DNA of 16,541 bases from Natrialbaceae archaeon (GTDB lineage Archaea; Halobacteriota; Halobacteria; Halobacteriales; Natrialbaceae), in contig PUPA01000079.1 of assembly GCA_003552885.1 (NCBI GenBank), forward strand, positions 1 to 16,541, in the 5' to 3' direction. The position numbers were made by a program, and so were the translations under genes. Positions 7,421-12,931 of this stretch are shown piece by piece (the stretch's first letter is position 1; every line of letters starts with the position of its first letter). Under the pieces are notes generated by a model. That model was not told where the DNA came from. It saw only the letters and a program-made list of their open reading frames with translations, and made no database searches.

Positions 7421-7438
7421 GTAACTTTATTAGGTTAC
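7421..7438 (+). promoter_or_regulatory. Distal TFB promoter: TATA box inside an inverted repeat
   Basis: GTAAC (7421-7425) and GTTAC (7434-7438) flank TTTATTAG, whose TTTATTA is a good TATA element. A regulator bound to the arms would cover the TATA box. It lies about 75 nt before ATG 7504, implying a leader of about 50 nt if used. Confidence 0.5.
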
Positions 7439-7457
7439 GTAGACCGTGAGTAGCATA

Positions 7458-7470
7458 GTAAAATAATTAC
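7458..7470 (+). promoter_or_regulatory. Proximal TFB promoter candidate within a second GTAA/TTAC palindrome
   Basis: GTAAAATAATTAC has arms GTAA and TTAC around AATAA. Its AT-rich core is centred about 39 nt before ATG 7504, predicting a leader of roughly 13 nt. The arms resemble those of the upstream repeat, so one factor might bind both. Confidence 0.45.
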
Positions 7471-7503
7471 CTCGCGGCCTCCTACGTCGACCCAGCACAC
7501 ATC

Positions 7504-8487
7504 ATGAACTCGACGAAAACGGAATCCATTACTGAGGACGGTGAGGTCGACCGCCGCCGGGAGGGCGAGGTCGACCGCCGCCGGGAGGACGTCGACGACT
7601 GTCCGGAGTGTGACGGTCGGCTCGTCGACGAGATCGGCGACGGCGAGCTGGTCTGTGAGGACTGTGGGCTGGTCGTCGACGGCAACCGGATCGACTACGG
7701 GCCGGAGTGGCGGGCGTTCGACCAGGAAGCCCGCGAACGGAAGACCCGGGTCGGTGCCCCCACCACGAAGATGATGCACGACCAGGGGCTGTCGACCCGG
7801 ATCGACTGGCGCAACCAGGACGCCTACGGCAGTCAGCTCTCGGCGCGAAAGCGCCGACAGATGAACCGGCTGCGAATCTGGGACGAGCGGTTTCGGACCC
7901 GCGACGCCAGCAAGCGCAACCTGAAACACGCCCTGGGGGAGATCGACCGGATGTCGAGTGCGCTCGGCATCCCCGAACCGAGTCGGGAGACCGCGAGCGT
8001 CATCTACCGGCGGGCCCTCGAAGAGGACCTCCTCGCCGGCCGATCGATCGAGGGGATGGCGACGGCCGCGCTGTACGCCGCGACCCGCCAGACCGGCGTG
8101 CCGCGGTCGGTCGACGAGGTCGCGAACGTCAGCCGCGTCGAGCGTCTCGAGGTGACACGCACCTACCGGTATCTCGTTCGCGAACTCGACTTGCGTCTCG
8201 AACCGCCCGACCCGGTCGAGTACGTCGGCCGGTACGCCTCCGAGCTCGAGGTCTCAGACGAGACCGAACGCCAGGCCCGGTCGCTGCTGGAGACGGCAAA
8301 GCGGACGGGCGTCCACAGCGGCAAACACCCCGTCGGCCTCGCCGCGAGCGCGCTTTATGCCTCCGCGCGGCTGACCAACGAGCGGATCCCCCAGTCGGAG
8401 GTGTCGGCGGTCGCGGACGTGAGCGAGGTGACGATCCGCAACCGGTACCAGGAGCTCCTCGAGGCCAAACGCGACGCCGAGAGCTGA
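7504..8487 (+). CDS. tfb: Transcription initiation factor B (TFB)
   Basis: 327 residues. TFB binds the TBP-DNA complex and the BRE and recruits RNA polymerase. The zinc ribbon is C33-P-E-C36 and C51-E-D-C54. A B-reader/linker region follows (58-110: YGPEWRAFDQEARERKTRVGAPTT, with residues GLSTRID further on). Two cyclin-like repeats occupy about 137-227 and 231-321. The second ends with the DNA-binding helix-turn-helix DVSEVTIRNRYQELLE. Length and domains are complete. Residues 13-28 contain the octapeptide GEVDRRRE twice, an unusual charged N-terminal extension. Haloarchaea carry several TFB paralogues; which one this is cannot be told from sequence alone. It faces the XRE-CBS gene convergently. 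Confidence 0.97.
   Translation: MNSTKTESITEDGEVDRRREGEVDRRREDVDDCPECDGRLVDEIGDGELVCEDCGLVVDGNRIDYGPEWRAFDQEARERKTRVGAPTTKMMHDQGLSTRIDWRNQDAYGSQLSARKRRQMNRLRIWDERFRTRDASKRNLKHALGEIDRMSSALGIPEPSRETASVIYRRALEEDLLAGRSIEGMATAALYAATRQTGVPRSVDEVANVSRVERLEVTRTYRYLVRELDLRLEPPDPVEYVGRYASELEVSDETERQARSLLETAKRTGVHSGKHPVGLAASALYASARLTNERIPQSEVSAVADVSEVTIRNRYQELLEAKRDAES
7540..7587 (+). repeat. 24-bp in-frame tandem duplication at the TFB N-terminus
   Basis: Units 7540-7563 and 7564-7587 differ at one base. They encode GEVDRRRE twice, before the zinc ribbon. The near-identity indicates a recent duplication. Confidence 0.85.
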
Positions 8488-8530
8488 CCGTCCGGGACGC
8501 GACGGTCGATCGTCCGGGACGCGAACGATC
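8486..8530. terminator. Two tandem hairpins with the same loop between convergent genes
   Basis: Hairpin 1: GACCGTC (8486-8492) pairs with GACGGTC (8501-8507). Hairpin 2: GATCGT (8508-8513) pairs with ACGATC (8525-8530). Both loops contain CCGGGACGCGA or a part of it, so the element is a 22/23-bp tandem duplication in which the stems co-vary. It starts within the TFB stop codon and ends within the XRE-CBS stop. A shared bidirectional 3' end is likely; there is no U-run. Confidence 0.5.
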
Positions 8531-9068
8531 AGGAGAGTCGGGCGGCGAGGTCCGCTTCGGTGAGGATGCCGACGGTCTCGCCGGCCTCGGTGATCATCAC
8601 CGCCTTGTAGTGTTCGAGTAGGTTGCTGATCTCGTCTAGGGTCGCGTCCTTCGAGACCGTCGGGAAGCTCTCGGCCATGTGTGACTCGACCGGATCCTCC
8701 CGGTCCCGTTCGTCGAGCCCGACGAGGTCACCCTGGCTGATCGAGCCCACCGGCACCCCGTTCTGGATCACCGCCAGCTGGGAGTAGGCCTCCGCTTCCA
8801 TCCGGCGGGCGGCCTCGCTCACCGGGTCCTCGGGGGCGACCGAGACGACCGCCTCGTTCATCAGATCCACCGCGCGGACGACGTCGCCTTCCGCGTCGTC
8901 GAGGGCGGTGACGATCCGCCTGAGCGTCGACAGCCGTGGGTCGACGTCGCCGCCCTCGATCCGGGCGATAAGCGGCTGGGAGACGTCGGCCCGGTCGGCC
9001 AGCTCGCTCTGGGTCAGCCCCAGCTCGGTCCGGCGCTGTCTGAGGTCCGCCGGCGTGGGCAACTCCAT
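8529..9068 (-). CDS. XRE-family helix-turn-helix protein with paired CBS domains
   Basis: 179 residues from ATG 9068. Residues 9-58 are an XRE/Cro HTH (LRQRRTELGLTQSELADRAD, then VSQPLIARIEGGDVDPRLSTLRRI). Residues 70-123 are CBS1 (MNEAVVSVAPEDPVSEAAR ... GSISQGDLVGL). Residues 129-178 are CBS2 (SHMAESFPTVSKDATLDEI ... VGILTEADLAARL). CBS pairs usually bind adenosyl ligands, so a ligand-sensing DNA-binding regulator is the natural reading; the ligand is unknown. The frame extends further upstream, but those residues are frame artefacts, and ATG 9068 has a leaderless TATA box. That TATA box overlaps a perfect 6-bp palindrome, which suggests autoregulation. Confidence 0.92.
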   Translation of the reverse strand: MELPTPADLRQRRTELGLTQSELADRADVSQPLIARIEGGDVDPRLSTLRRIVTALDDAEGDVVRAVDLMNEAVVSVAPEDPVSEAARRMEAEAYSQLAVIQNGVPVGSISQGDLVGLDERDREDPVESHMAESFPTVSKDATLDEISNLLEHYKAVMITEAGETVGILTEADLAARLS

Positions 9069-9076
9069 ACGCCACA

Positions 9077-9093
9077 ATAACCACGGGTTATAG
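9077..9093 (-). promoter_or_regulatory. TATA box overlapped by palindrome ATAACC-ACG-GGTTAT
   Basis: ATAACC (9077-9082) and GGTTAT (9086-9091) are exact inverted repeats with a 3-nt spacer. The minus-strand CTATAACC, centred about 23 nt before ATG 9068, is the TATA element. Binding at the palindrome would block TBP/TFB entry. The XRE-CBS protein itself is the obvious candidate. Confidence 0.6.
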
Positions 9094-9139
9094 AAAGCGT
9101 TTCGGTGGTAGGTCACACCCCACCGACCCCGGTCGCCGT

Positions 9140-9493
9140 TCAGCCGTCGGCTTCGAGCTCGAAGACGTCGACCACCGAGAGGGGAACGTCGCGCAACGCA
9201 CCCCCGACCTCGCTCTTTGCGATCCGGGAGGCGTGTTCTTCCCCCTCGGCGTTGAACACCTCCATCTCGAGGGCGAGTCCCACCAGCGCAGTGTCGGCGG
9301 CGATGAACGCCGAGTCGAACGGCTCCCCGCAGGCCGGACAGCCGGTCGCGCCGACCTCGACCTCGACGTACTCCATGTTCCGGTCGTTGAGCCGCCTGCC
9401 GGCCTCGCTGACCGCGACGCCGATCGCGTCGTCGATCGCCTCCACGTCCCGGACCAGCCAGGCGGCCTCCATCCCGACGAGGTAGTTGCTCAT
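9140..9493 (-). CDS. UPF0212 (DUF555) family protein
   Basis: 117 residues from ATG 9493. The N-terminus MSNYLVGMEAAWLVRDV, the middle segment YVEVEVGATGCPACGEPFD with a single C52-P-A-C55 pair, and SEVGGALRDVPLSVVDVFE are the UPF0212 signature. The family is small, archaeal and of unknown function. One CxxC pair suggests metal binding through a dimer, which is inference. The frame also has GTG 9502 (three residues longer), but family members begin MSNYL. It lies 71 bp upstream of the XRE-CBS gene on the same strand, yet that gene has its own promoter. No TATA box is obvious upstream; there is a GC-rich structured stretch instead. Confidence 0.9.
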   Translation of the reverse strand: MSNYLVGMEAAWLVRDVEAIDDAIGVAVSEAGRRLNDRNMEYVEVEVGATGCPACGEPFDSAFIAADTALVGLALEMEVFNAEGEEHASRIAKSEVGGALRDVPLSVVDVFELEADG

Positions 9494-9510
9494 ACCGGTC
9501 ACTGCACCCC

Positions 9511-9583
9511 GGGGACCTCCCCTGTTTCGGTTCGTCCCCGTCTACGGGTCGTTGAGGGCCGGACCCGCTTACCCGTCGGGGAC
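9511..9583 (-). other. Foldable leader-like segment with mutually exclusive stems upstream of UPF0212
   Basis: GTCCCCG (9534-9540) can pair with CGGGGAC (9577-9583), enclosing CGGGTC/GACCCG (9545-9550, 9562-9567). Alternatively GTCCCC (9534-9539) can pair with GGGGAC (9511-9516). On the minus strand the second pairing includes part of an SD-like GGAGGT (9520-9515). This has the form of an attenuator, but in GC-rich DNA it may be chance. Confidence 0.3.
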
Positions 9584-9757
9584 GTCGACCGTCGAACTTC
9601 GACGCCAGCCACCCCTGAAAGGGACTCACACGCCTTCTCGTGGCCGGTCAGGTGCGCACGGTAGGGAGATTATGGTCATAAGTTACGGAAAACGACTGGC
9701 TCAACCCGCCACATGATCGGGGTATTTCGCCGCGGGTGCGCTTTCGGTTGGACCCGG

Positions 9758-9773
9758 TTCAACTACAGTTGAA
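9758..9773. promoter_or_regulatory. Palindrome TTCAACTACAGTTGAA, candidate operator
   Basis: Exact 6-bp arms TTCAAC and GTTGAA are separated by TACA. It lies about 65-80 bp upstream of the TATA box of the small membrane-protein gene, an activator-like position, in an AT-richer spot of a GC-rich region. Confidence 0.4.
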
Positions 9774-9838
9774 TCGCACGACGACGCCGACCCGAAACCG
9801 TAACGGACGATGATCACACCCACCGCTCGGCAGAAATG

Positions 9839-9846
9839 TTTATATG
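9839..9846 (+). promoter_or_regulatory. TATA box of the small membrane-protein gene
   Basis: TTTATATG is centred about 35 nt before ATG 9877. This leaves a short leader that includes GGTGGAG (9861-9867), a strong Shine-Dalgarno nine bases before the ATG. That decides the start in favour of 9877 over GTG 9862. Confidence 0.65.
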
Positions 9847-9876
9847 TGACCCTCGGCTGGGGTGGAGCGAACGCCA

Positions 9877-10053
9877 ATGAGATCCCGCGTGTATCACGCG
9901 ACGCTGTTCGCGCTGTACCAGCTCTGTATCGCGGTCGGTATCCTGGTGATGCCGCTCGCACTCGCCACCCGTCAGACGGGCGTTACCCTCCCGGTCCACC
10001 GGCTGCTCGCCCGCGTCGAGGAGGCCTACGAGGCCGCCGAGGCCGACCAGTAG
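9877..10053 (+). CDS. Small single-pass membrane protein, unknown function
   Basis: 58 residues. Residues 7-30 (HATLFALYQLCIAVGILVMP and following) form one hydrophobic helix preceded by MRSRVY, so the N-terminus is probably cytoplasmic by the positive-inside rule. TRQTGVTLP (31-39) and an acidic tail VEEAYEAAEADQ follow. The promoter and Shine-Dalgarno are both good, and the gene stops 58 bp before psmB on the same strand. I do not recognise the family. The position next to psmB might mean co-expression, but psmB has its own TATA box. Confidence 0.75.
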   Translation: MRSRVYHATLFALYQLCIAVGILVMPLALATRQTGVTLPVHRLLARVEEAYEAAEADQ

Positions 10054-10081
10054 CGGAAACGACGGGGGCGAACGCCGCCCT

Positions 10082-10088
10082 TTTATAT
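10082..10088 (+). promoter_or_regulatory. TATA box of psmB
   Basis: TTTATAT is centred 27 nt before ATG 10112, exactly the leaderless spacing. It is too close to GTG 10103 to serve that start. Confidence 0.7.
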
Positions 10089-10111
10089 CGCTCCGGCCGT
10101 ACGTGCGGTCA

Positions 10112-10843
10112 ATGCGACCACCTGCTCGCGACTCCGAATTCTCGCGTACGGCCTCCAGACTCGCCGACGACACGGACCCGTACGGTCCCGAGGTCGGCTC
10201 GTTGCCGGAGAACGACCTCTCACAGGCCGACCTCCGTGGAGTGAACGAGACCGGCACCACGACCATCGGTATCTCGACCGCCGAGGGCGTCGTCATCGCG
10301 ACCGACATGCGTGCCAGCCTCGGCGGCCGGTTCGTCTCGAACAAGAACGTCCAGAAAGTCGAGCAGATCCACCCGACCGGCGCGATGACGATGGTCGGCT
10401 CGGTCGGCGGCGCCCAGTCGTTCATCTCCAGCCTGCGCGCGGAGGTCAACCTCTATGAGGCCCGTCGTGGCGAGGACATGACGATCGGCGCGCTCGCGAC
10501 GCTCGCAGGGAACTTCGCCCGCGGCGGGCCGTTTTTCGCCATCGCACCGATCCTCGGCGGGGTCGACGACGAGGGCAACCACGTCTACAGCATCGACGTC
10601 GCCGGAGGCGTGATGAAAGACGACTACACCGTGACCGGCTCGGGGATGCAACTGGCCTACGGCCACCTCGAGGGCGCCTACGAGGACGACCTCTCGAACG
10701 AGGAGGCACTGACGATCGCCGCCCGCGGGATCAAAGCCGCCGTCGAGCGCGACACCGGCTCCGGCAACGGCGTCTACCTCTGTGAGATCACGGGGGAGGG
10801 CGTCGACATCCACGGCCACAACGAGTTCGACGAGGTCATCTGA
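10112..10843 (+). CDS. psmB: 20S proteasome beta subunit
   Basis: 243 residues. It is the catalytic subunit of the archaeal proteasome, a threonine protease acting in the inner two rings. Residues 1-48 are a propeptide ending ETG. Autocleavage before T49 exposes TTTIGISTAEGVVIATD with catalytic Thr1 and Asp17. The active-site lysine falls in NVQKV at mature position 34, one later than the usual Lys33, because of a one-residue insertion near LGGRF. SVGGAQSFISSLRAEVNLYE, GGPFFAIAPILGGVD, YTVTGSGMQ and the C-terminal AVERDTGSGNG are family motifs. ATG 10112 is chosen over GTG 10103 on promoter spacing. The alpha subunit is not in the window. Confidence 0.97.
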   Translation: MRPPARDSEFSRTASRLADDTDPYGPEVGSLPENDLSQADLRGVNETGTTTIGISTAEGVVIATDMRASLGGRFVSNKNVQKVEQIHPTGAMTMVGSVGGAQSFISSLRAEVNLYEARRGEDMTIGALATLAGNFARGGPFFAIAPILGGVDDEGNHVYSIDVAGGVMKDDYTVTGSGMQLAYGHLEGAYEDDLSNEEALTIAARGIKAAVERDTGSGNGVYLCEITGEGVDIHGHNEFDEVI

Positions 10844-10925
10844 TCGAGCGTCCCCGGGTCCACCGACCGCTGGACGGCCGTGGCGTCGGGAACGCACTCG
10901 GCGTCGGGCGCGGTGGTTCCGTGGC

Positions 10926-11009
10926 GACGTCGAAGCCGGCGTCCGGGAACGAAGATGGTGTACTCGCCTTTCTCGGCGACGTTCTCACGCCGTCGCGTCG
11001 ACCGGAACC
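10926..11009 (-). pseudogene. Decayed fragment of the aIF2-beta TRAM region
   Basis: Bases 10949-10981 are identical over 33 bp to 11805-11837 inside the aIF2-beta gene, and similarity continues on both sides with short indels. On the minus strand it reads GSGRRDGV, then in a shifted frame VAEKGEYTIFVPG. This matches aIF2-beta residues 159-179 apart from an 8-bp insertion (10982-10989 region) and about 2 bp lost on the other side. There is no start codon and no intact frame. It is a relic of a local duplication, about 0.87 kb from its source and in the same orientation. Confidence 0.75.
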
Positions 11010-11010
11010 C

Positions 11011-11032
11011 TTTTTATTTTAGGCCCGCCTAA
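11011..11032 (+). promoter_or_regulatory. TATA box followed by palindrome TTAGGC-CC-GCCTAA (DtxR-like operator)
   Basis: TTTTTATTTT (11011-11020) supplies a TATA element about 26 nt before ATG 11042. Directly overlapping its 3' end is a perfect inverted repeat, TTAGGC (11019-11024) and GCCTAA (11027-11032). The TTAGG/CCTAA half-sites are those of DtxR/IdeR-type metal-dependent repressors, though the spacing is shorter than in the bacterial 19-bp box. A site between TATA and transcription start implies repression. The regulator is inferred. Confidence 0.6.
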
Positions 11033-11041
11033 GTCATCTCG

Positions 11042-11203
11042 ATGGGCGCCTCCGCCGGACGGACGGACGATCGGGAGGGTGACGGGCCGACGGCCACGGC
11101 CGTGACGAGCCACGAGACCCGTCCCGGTCGACTCGTGTTCACCGAACGCGGTAACTGCGACGGCTGGATCGCGACCGATCTGGTCGTGAACGTCGAACGC
11201 TGA
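11042..11203 (+). CDS. Tiny conserved-looking haloarchaeal protein (DUF7331-like), unknown function
   Basis: 53 residues, not found by length-filtered calling. The first 27 residues are hydrophilic (MGASAGRTDDREGDGPTATA and on). Residues 30-53 form the likely folded part, RLVFTERGNCDGWIATDLVV followed by NVER. That pattern, a hydrophobic strand, a turn with Asn, then WI-x-S/T-D and a hydrophobic strand, resembles small haloarchaeal proteins grouped as DUF7331; the match is from memory. ATG 11042 sits at the leaderless distance from a clear TATA box and palindrome. The gene converges on the universal stress protein gene, 27 bp apart. If the operator reading is right, expression responds to iron or manganese. 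Confidence 0.65.
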   Translation: MGASAGRTDDREGDGPTATAVTSHETRPGRLVFTERGNCDGWIATDLVVNVER

Positions 11204-11230
11204 CCGCCGGGATCGCGACGTACGACACTC

Positions 11231-11683
11231 TCACACCGAGAGGACCGGCTGGCTGGCGTACGCGAGCACGTACTCGGCGGCACGTTCCAGCACCTCCGGG
11301 GCGTCGGTCGCCGACTCCCGGGGGAGCACGACGAAGTCGGCGCCGACGGCGTCGGCCGAATCGAGGACGACGCTACCGGGGTGGCGGGTCTTGATCGTCG
11401 GCGAGAACCCCTGGACCGTCGACGTCGACACCGCGACGTCCCGTTCGGCGCCGACCTCCTCTACCTCCTCGAGGAAGCTCCGTGCGGTCTCGGCGACCTC
11501 CTCCTCGTCGACCGTTCCCGCGTCGATCCCCCTGACCACACCGCGTCCGAGCACGTACAGCGCGTGGACGACGGCGTCGTACCGCTCCGCGACCGCGACG
11601 GCGTACTCGACGGCGGCCGCGGACTCCTCCGTGCCGTCGACGGGAGCCAGGACGGTCTCGACCGCGAACTCGCGTCCCTCCAT
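11231..11683 (-). CDS. Universal stress protein (UspA) family, ATP-motif degenerate
   Basis: 150 residues from ATG 11683. The fold is clear: VETVLAPVDGTEESAAAVEYAVAVA at the start, HALYVL after the first helix, a long central helix (EEEVAETARSFLEEVEEVG), ADFVVLPRE, and the terminal YASQPVLSV strand. ATP-binding members have G-x2-G-x9-G-S/T after the fourth strand. Here the segment is LPRESATDAPEVLERAAEYV and has no glycine, so nucleotide binding is doubtful. The longer frame to 11710 adds MPPARPRSG, which is not family-like. It is 39 bp downstream of aIF2-beta on the same strand and could be co-transcribed, with a weak TTTTTG promoter at about -26. Confidence 0.9.
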   Translation of the reverse strand: MEGREFAVETVLAPVDGTEESAAAVEYAVAVAERYDAVVHALYVLGRGVVRGIDAGTVDEEEVAETARSFLEEVEEVGAERDVAVSTSTVQGFSPTIKTRHPGSVVLDSADAVGADFVVLPRESATDAPEVLERAAEYVLAYASQPVLSV

Positions 11684-11722
11684 ACCGGACCGTGGGCGTG
11701 CCGGTGGCAAAAAGACTCTCCT

Positions 11723-12334
11723 CTACGCCAGCCTCGCGAACGCGAGGTTCCCCGAGATGTTCTCGATGTAGATCTCGACGACGTCGCCCTCCCGGGCGCC
11801 GGGGACGAAGATGGTGTACTCGCCTTTCTCGGCGACGCCGTCGCCTTTCCGGCCCGTGCCGGTGATCTCGACGGTGTAGGTGTTCCCCTCCTCGACGGCT
11901 TCGCGCTGTGTTTGTTGCTGTGGGCTCGTCGAGCGTTTGGTCACTGGCCGGAAGGCACCACAGGCGTCACACCGCAACATCGGTGTACGATCTTCCCTGA
12001 CCAGCCGGGTGTCGGGGAGCCCACACTCGGAACACCGGACGTACTCCTCGACGTAGGCGTCGACGGTCGCGTCGAACTCGCCCGCCGAGAAGCTGCCGTT
12101 GTACCGCCCGCGGCCGCTCTCGAACTTCCCGCTCGTCCCGAGCTCGCGCTGGACGAACCGGTGGAGGTGTTCGGACTCCCTCGAGAGCACGTCCGCGATC
12201 TCCCCGAGGTTCGTAAACCGCGTGAACGCACCGTCTTTCTGGGCTCTGGCCTCCGGGATCTTCAGCCGTTCCTCGTCGCCCCCGATGTCGGGGACGTTCT
12301 CCATCGCCCGGTCGAGACTCGCTTCGTAATCCAT
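11723..12334 (-). CDS. eif2b: Translation initiation factor aIF2 subunit beta with C-terminal TRAM domain
   Basis: 203 residues. aIF2 carries initiator Met-tRNA to the small ribosomal subunit, and beta is its accessory subunit. Residues 1-35 are an N-terminal helix (MDYEASLDRAMENVPDI). About 36-98 form the central alpha-beta domain (FTNLGEIADVLSRESEHLHR, YNGSFSAGEFDATVDAY). The zinc ribbon is C101-S-E-C104 and C122-D-A-C125. Residues 146-203 are a TRAM domain (VEEGNTYTVEITGTGRKGDG, then VAEKGEYTIFVPG and ISGNLAFARLA), a haloarchaeal extension predicted to bind RNA. The frame continues upstream, but ATG 12334 gives the standard N-terminus and has TTTACG at about -26. Divergent from the MaoC-like gene. 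Confidence 0.95.
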   Translation of the reverse strand: MDYEASLDRAMENVPDIGGDEERLKIPEARAQKDGAFTRFTNLGEIADVLSRESEHLHRFVQRELGTSGKFESGRGRYNGSFSAGEFDATVDAYVEEYVRCSECGLPDTRLVREDRTPMLRCDACGAFRPVTKRSTSPQQQTQREAVEEGNTYTVEITGTGRKGDGVAEKGEYTIFVPGAREGDVVEIYIENISGNLAFARLA

Positions 12335-12356
12335 ACCCGAGGGATGCGGTCCACGA

Positions 12357-12426
12357 CGTAAATCCGTTCTGCTATGGCCGTCGACCGCTCCGGACCCGCG
12401 TCGCCCTCGACGTAGAACACTTATGA
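12357..12426. promoter_or_regulatory. Divergent promoters of eif2b and the MaoC-like gene
   Basis: Minus-strand TTTACG (12357-12362) is about 26 nt before the aIF2-beta ATG. Plus-strand TTATGA (12421-12426) is about 26 nt before the MaoC-like ATG at 12449. Both fit leaderless transcription from a 114-bp shared intergenic region. Confidence 0.5.
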
Positions 12427-12448
12427 CCCGTCCCTCCCACCGGCCTCC

Positions 12449-12916
12449 ATGACCCGTCACTTCGAAGACCTCGCCGTCGGCGACCGGTTCGAGGTCGGCA
12501 GCCACACGGTCACCCGATCGGAGGTCGTGGAGTTCGCCGAGCAGTTCGATCCACAGCCGTTTCACCTCGACGAGGCGGCCGCCGCCGACTCGATGTTCGG
12601 CGAGCTCGTCGCCAGCGGCCTCCACACGCTCTGTCTGTCCGTCCGGCTGTTCGTCACCGAGTTCGTCGGCGGGATGGGCCTCGACAACATGGGTGGGATC
12701 GGAATGGACGAGCTCCGCTGGCACGAGCCGGTCCGGCCGGGGGACACCCTCGGCCTCCGGATCGAGGTCGTCGGGAAGACGCCCTCCGAGAGCCGCGAGG
12801 ACCGCGGCTACGTCGAGTTCGAACGGACGGTGTTCGCCGACGGAACGGCGGTGCTCTCCTTTCGCTCCCACAACGTCGTCGGCCGGCGGGGCCGGTCCGC
12901 AGACGGCGGGCGTTGA
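12449..12916 (+). CDS. MaoC-like hotdog-fold (R)-specific enoyl hydratase family protein
   Basis: 155 residues, the usual length of a single-hotdog MaoC protein. The hydratase-2 signature is seen as F29-A-E-Q-F-D34-P-Q-P-F-H39-L-D41, with the Asp and His catalytic pair five residues apart. FGELVASGLHTLCLSVRL is the following helix, and VRPGDTLGLRIEVV and YVEFERTVFADGTAVLSF are the later strands. Such enzymes hydrate (R)-enoyl-CoA in fatty acid, PHA or methylaspartate routes. The neighbours do not say which substrate applies here. It converges on the NodB-like lipoprotein gene with 15 bp between stops. Confidence 0.92.
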   Translation: MTRHFEDLAVGDRFEVGSHTVTRSEVVEFAEQFDPQPFHLDEAAAADSMFGELVASGLHTLCLSVRLFVTEFVGGMGLDNMGGIGMDELRWHEPVRPGDTLGLRIEVVGKTPSESREDRGYVEFERTVFADGTAVLSFRSHNVVGRRGRSADGGR

Positions 12917-12931
12917 GAGCGATCGGGGCCG

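Larger units (their letters stand above)
9494..9876. other. Gene-free divergent region with palindromes and foldable GC-rich segment
   Basis: No supportable gene in 383 bp. It holds the foldable segment 9511-9583, the palindrome TTATGGTCATAA (9670-9681), the palindrome at 9758-9773 and the TATA box of the small membrane-protein gene (9839-9846). The 19-codon frame at 9713-9772 lacks support. Confidence 0.6.

Noticed and set aside
7435..7929. 164-codon minus-strand frame across the TFB 5' end
   Set aside because: It overlaps a certain gene, has no promoter and no family-like sequence.
9713..9772. 19-codon plus-strand frame starting MIGVFRRG
   Set aside because: Too short; there is no Shine-Dalgarno and no TATA box at the leaderless distance.
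9701..9961. 86-codon minus-strand frame in the gene-free region
   Set aside because: It overlaps the well-supported small membrane gene and its promoter, has no TATA box at its start, and its composition is not that of a haloarchaeal protein.
11381..12361. 326-codon plus-strand frame across uspA and eif2b
   Set aside because: Antisense of two recognisable genes.
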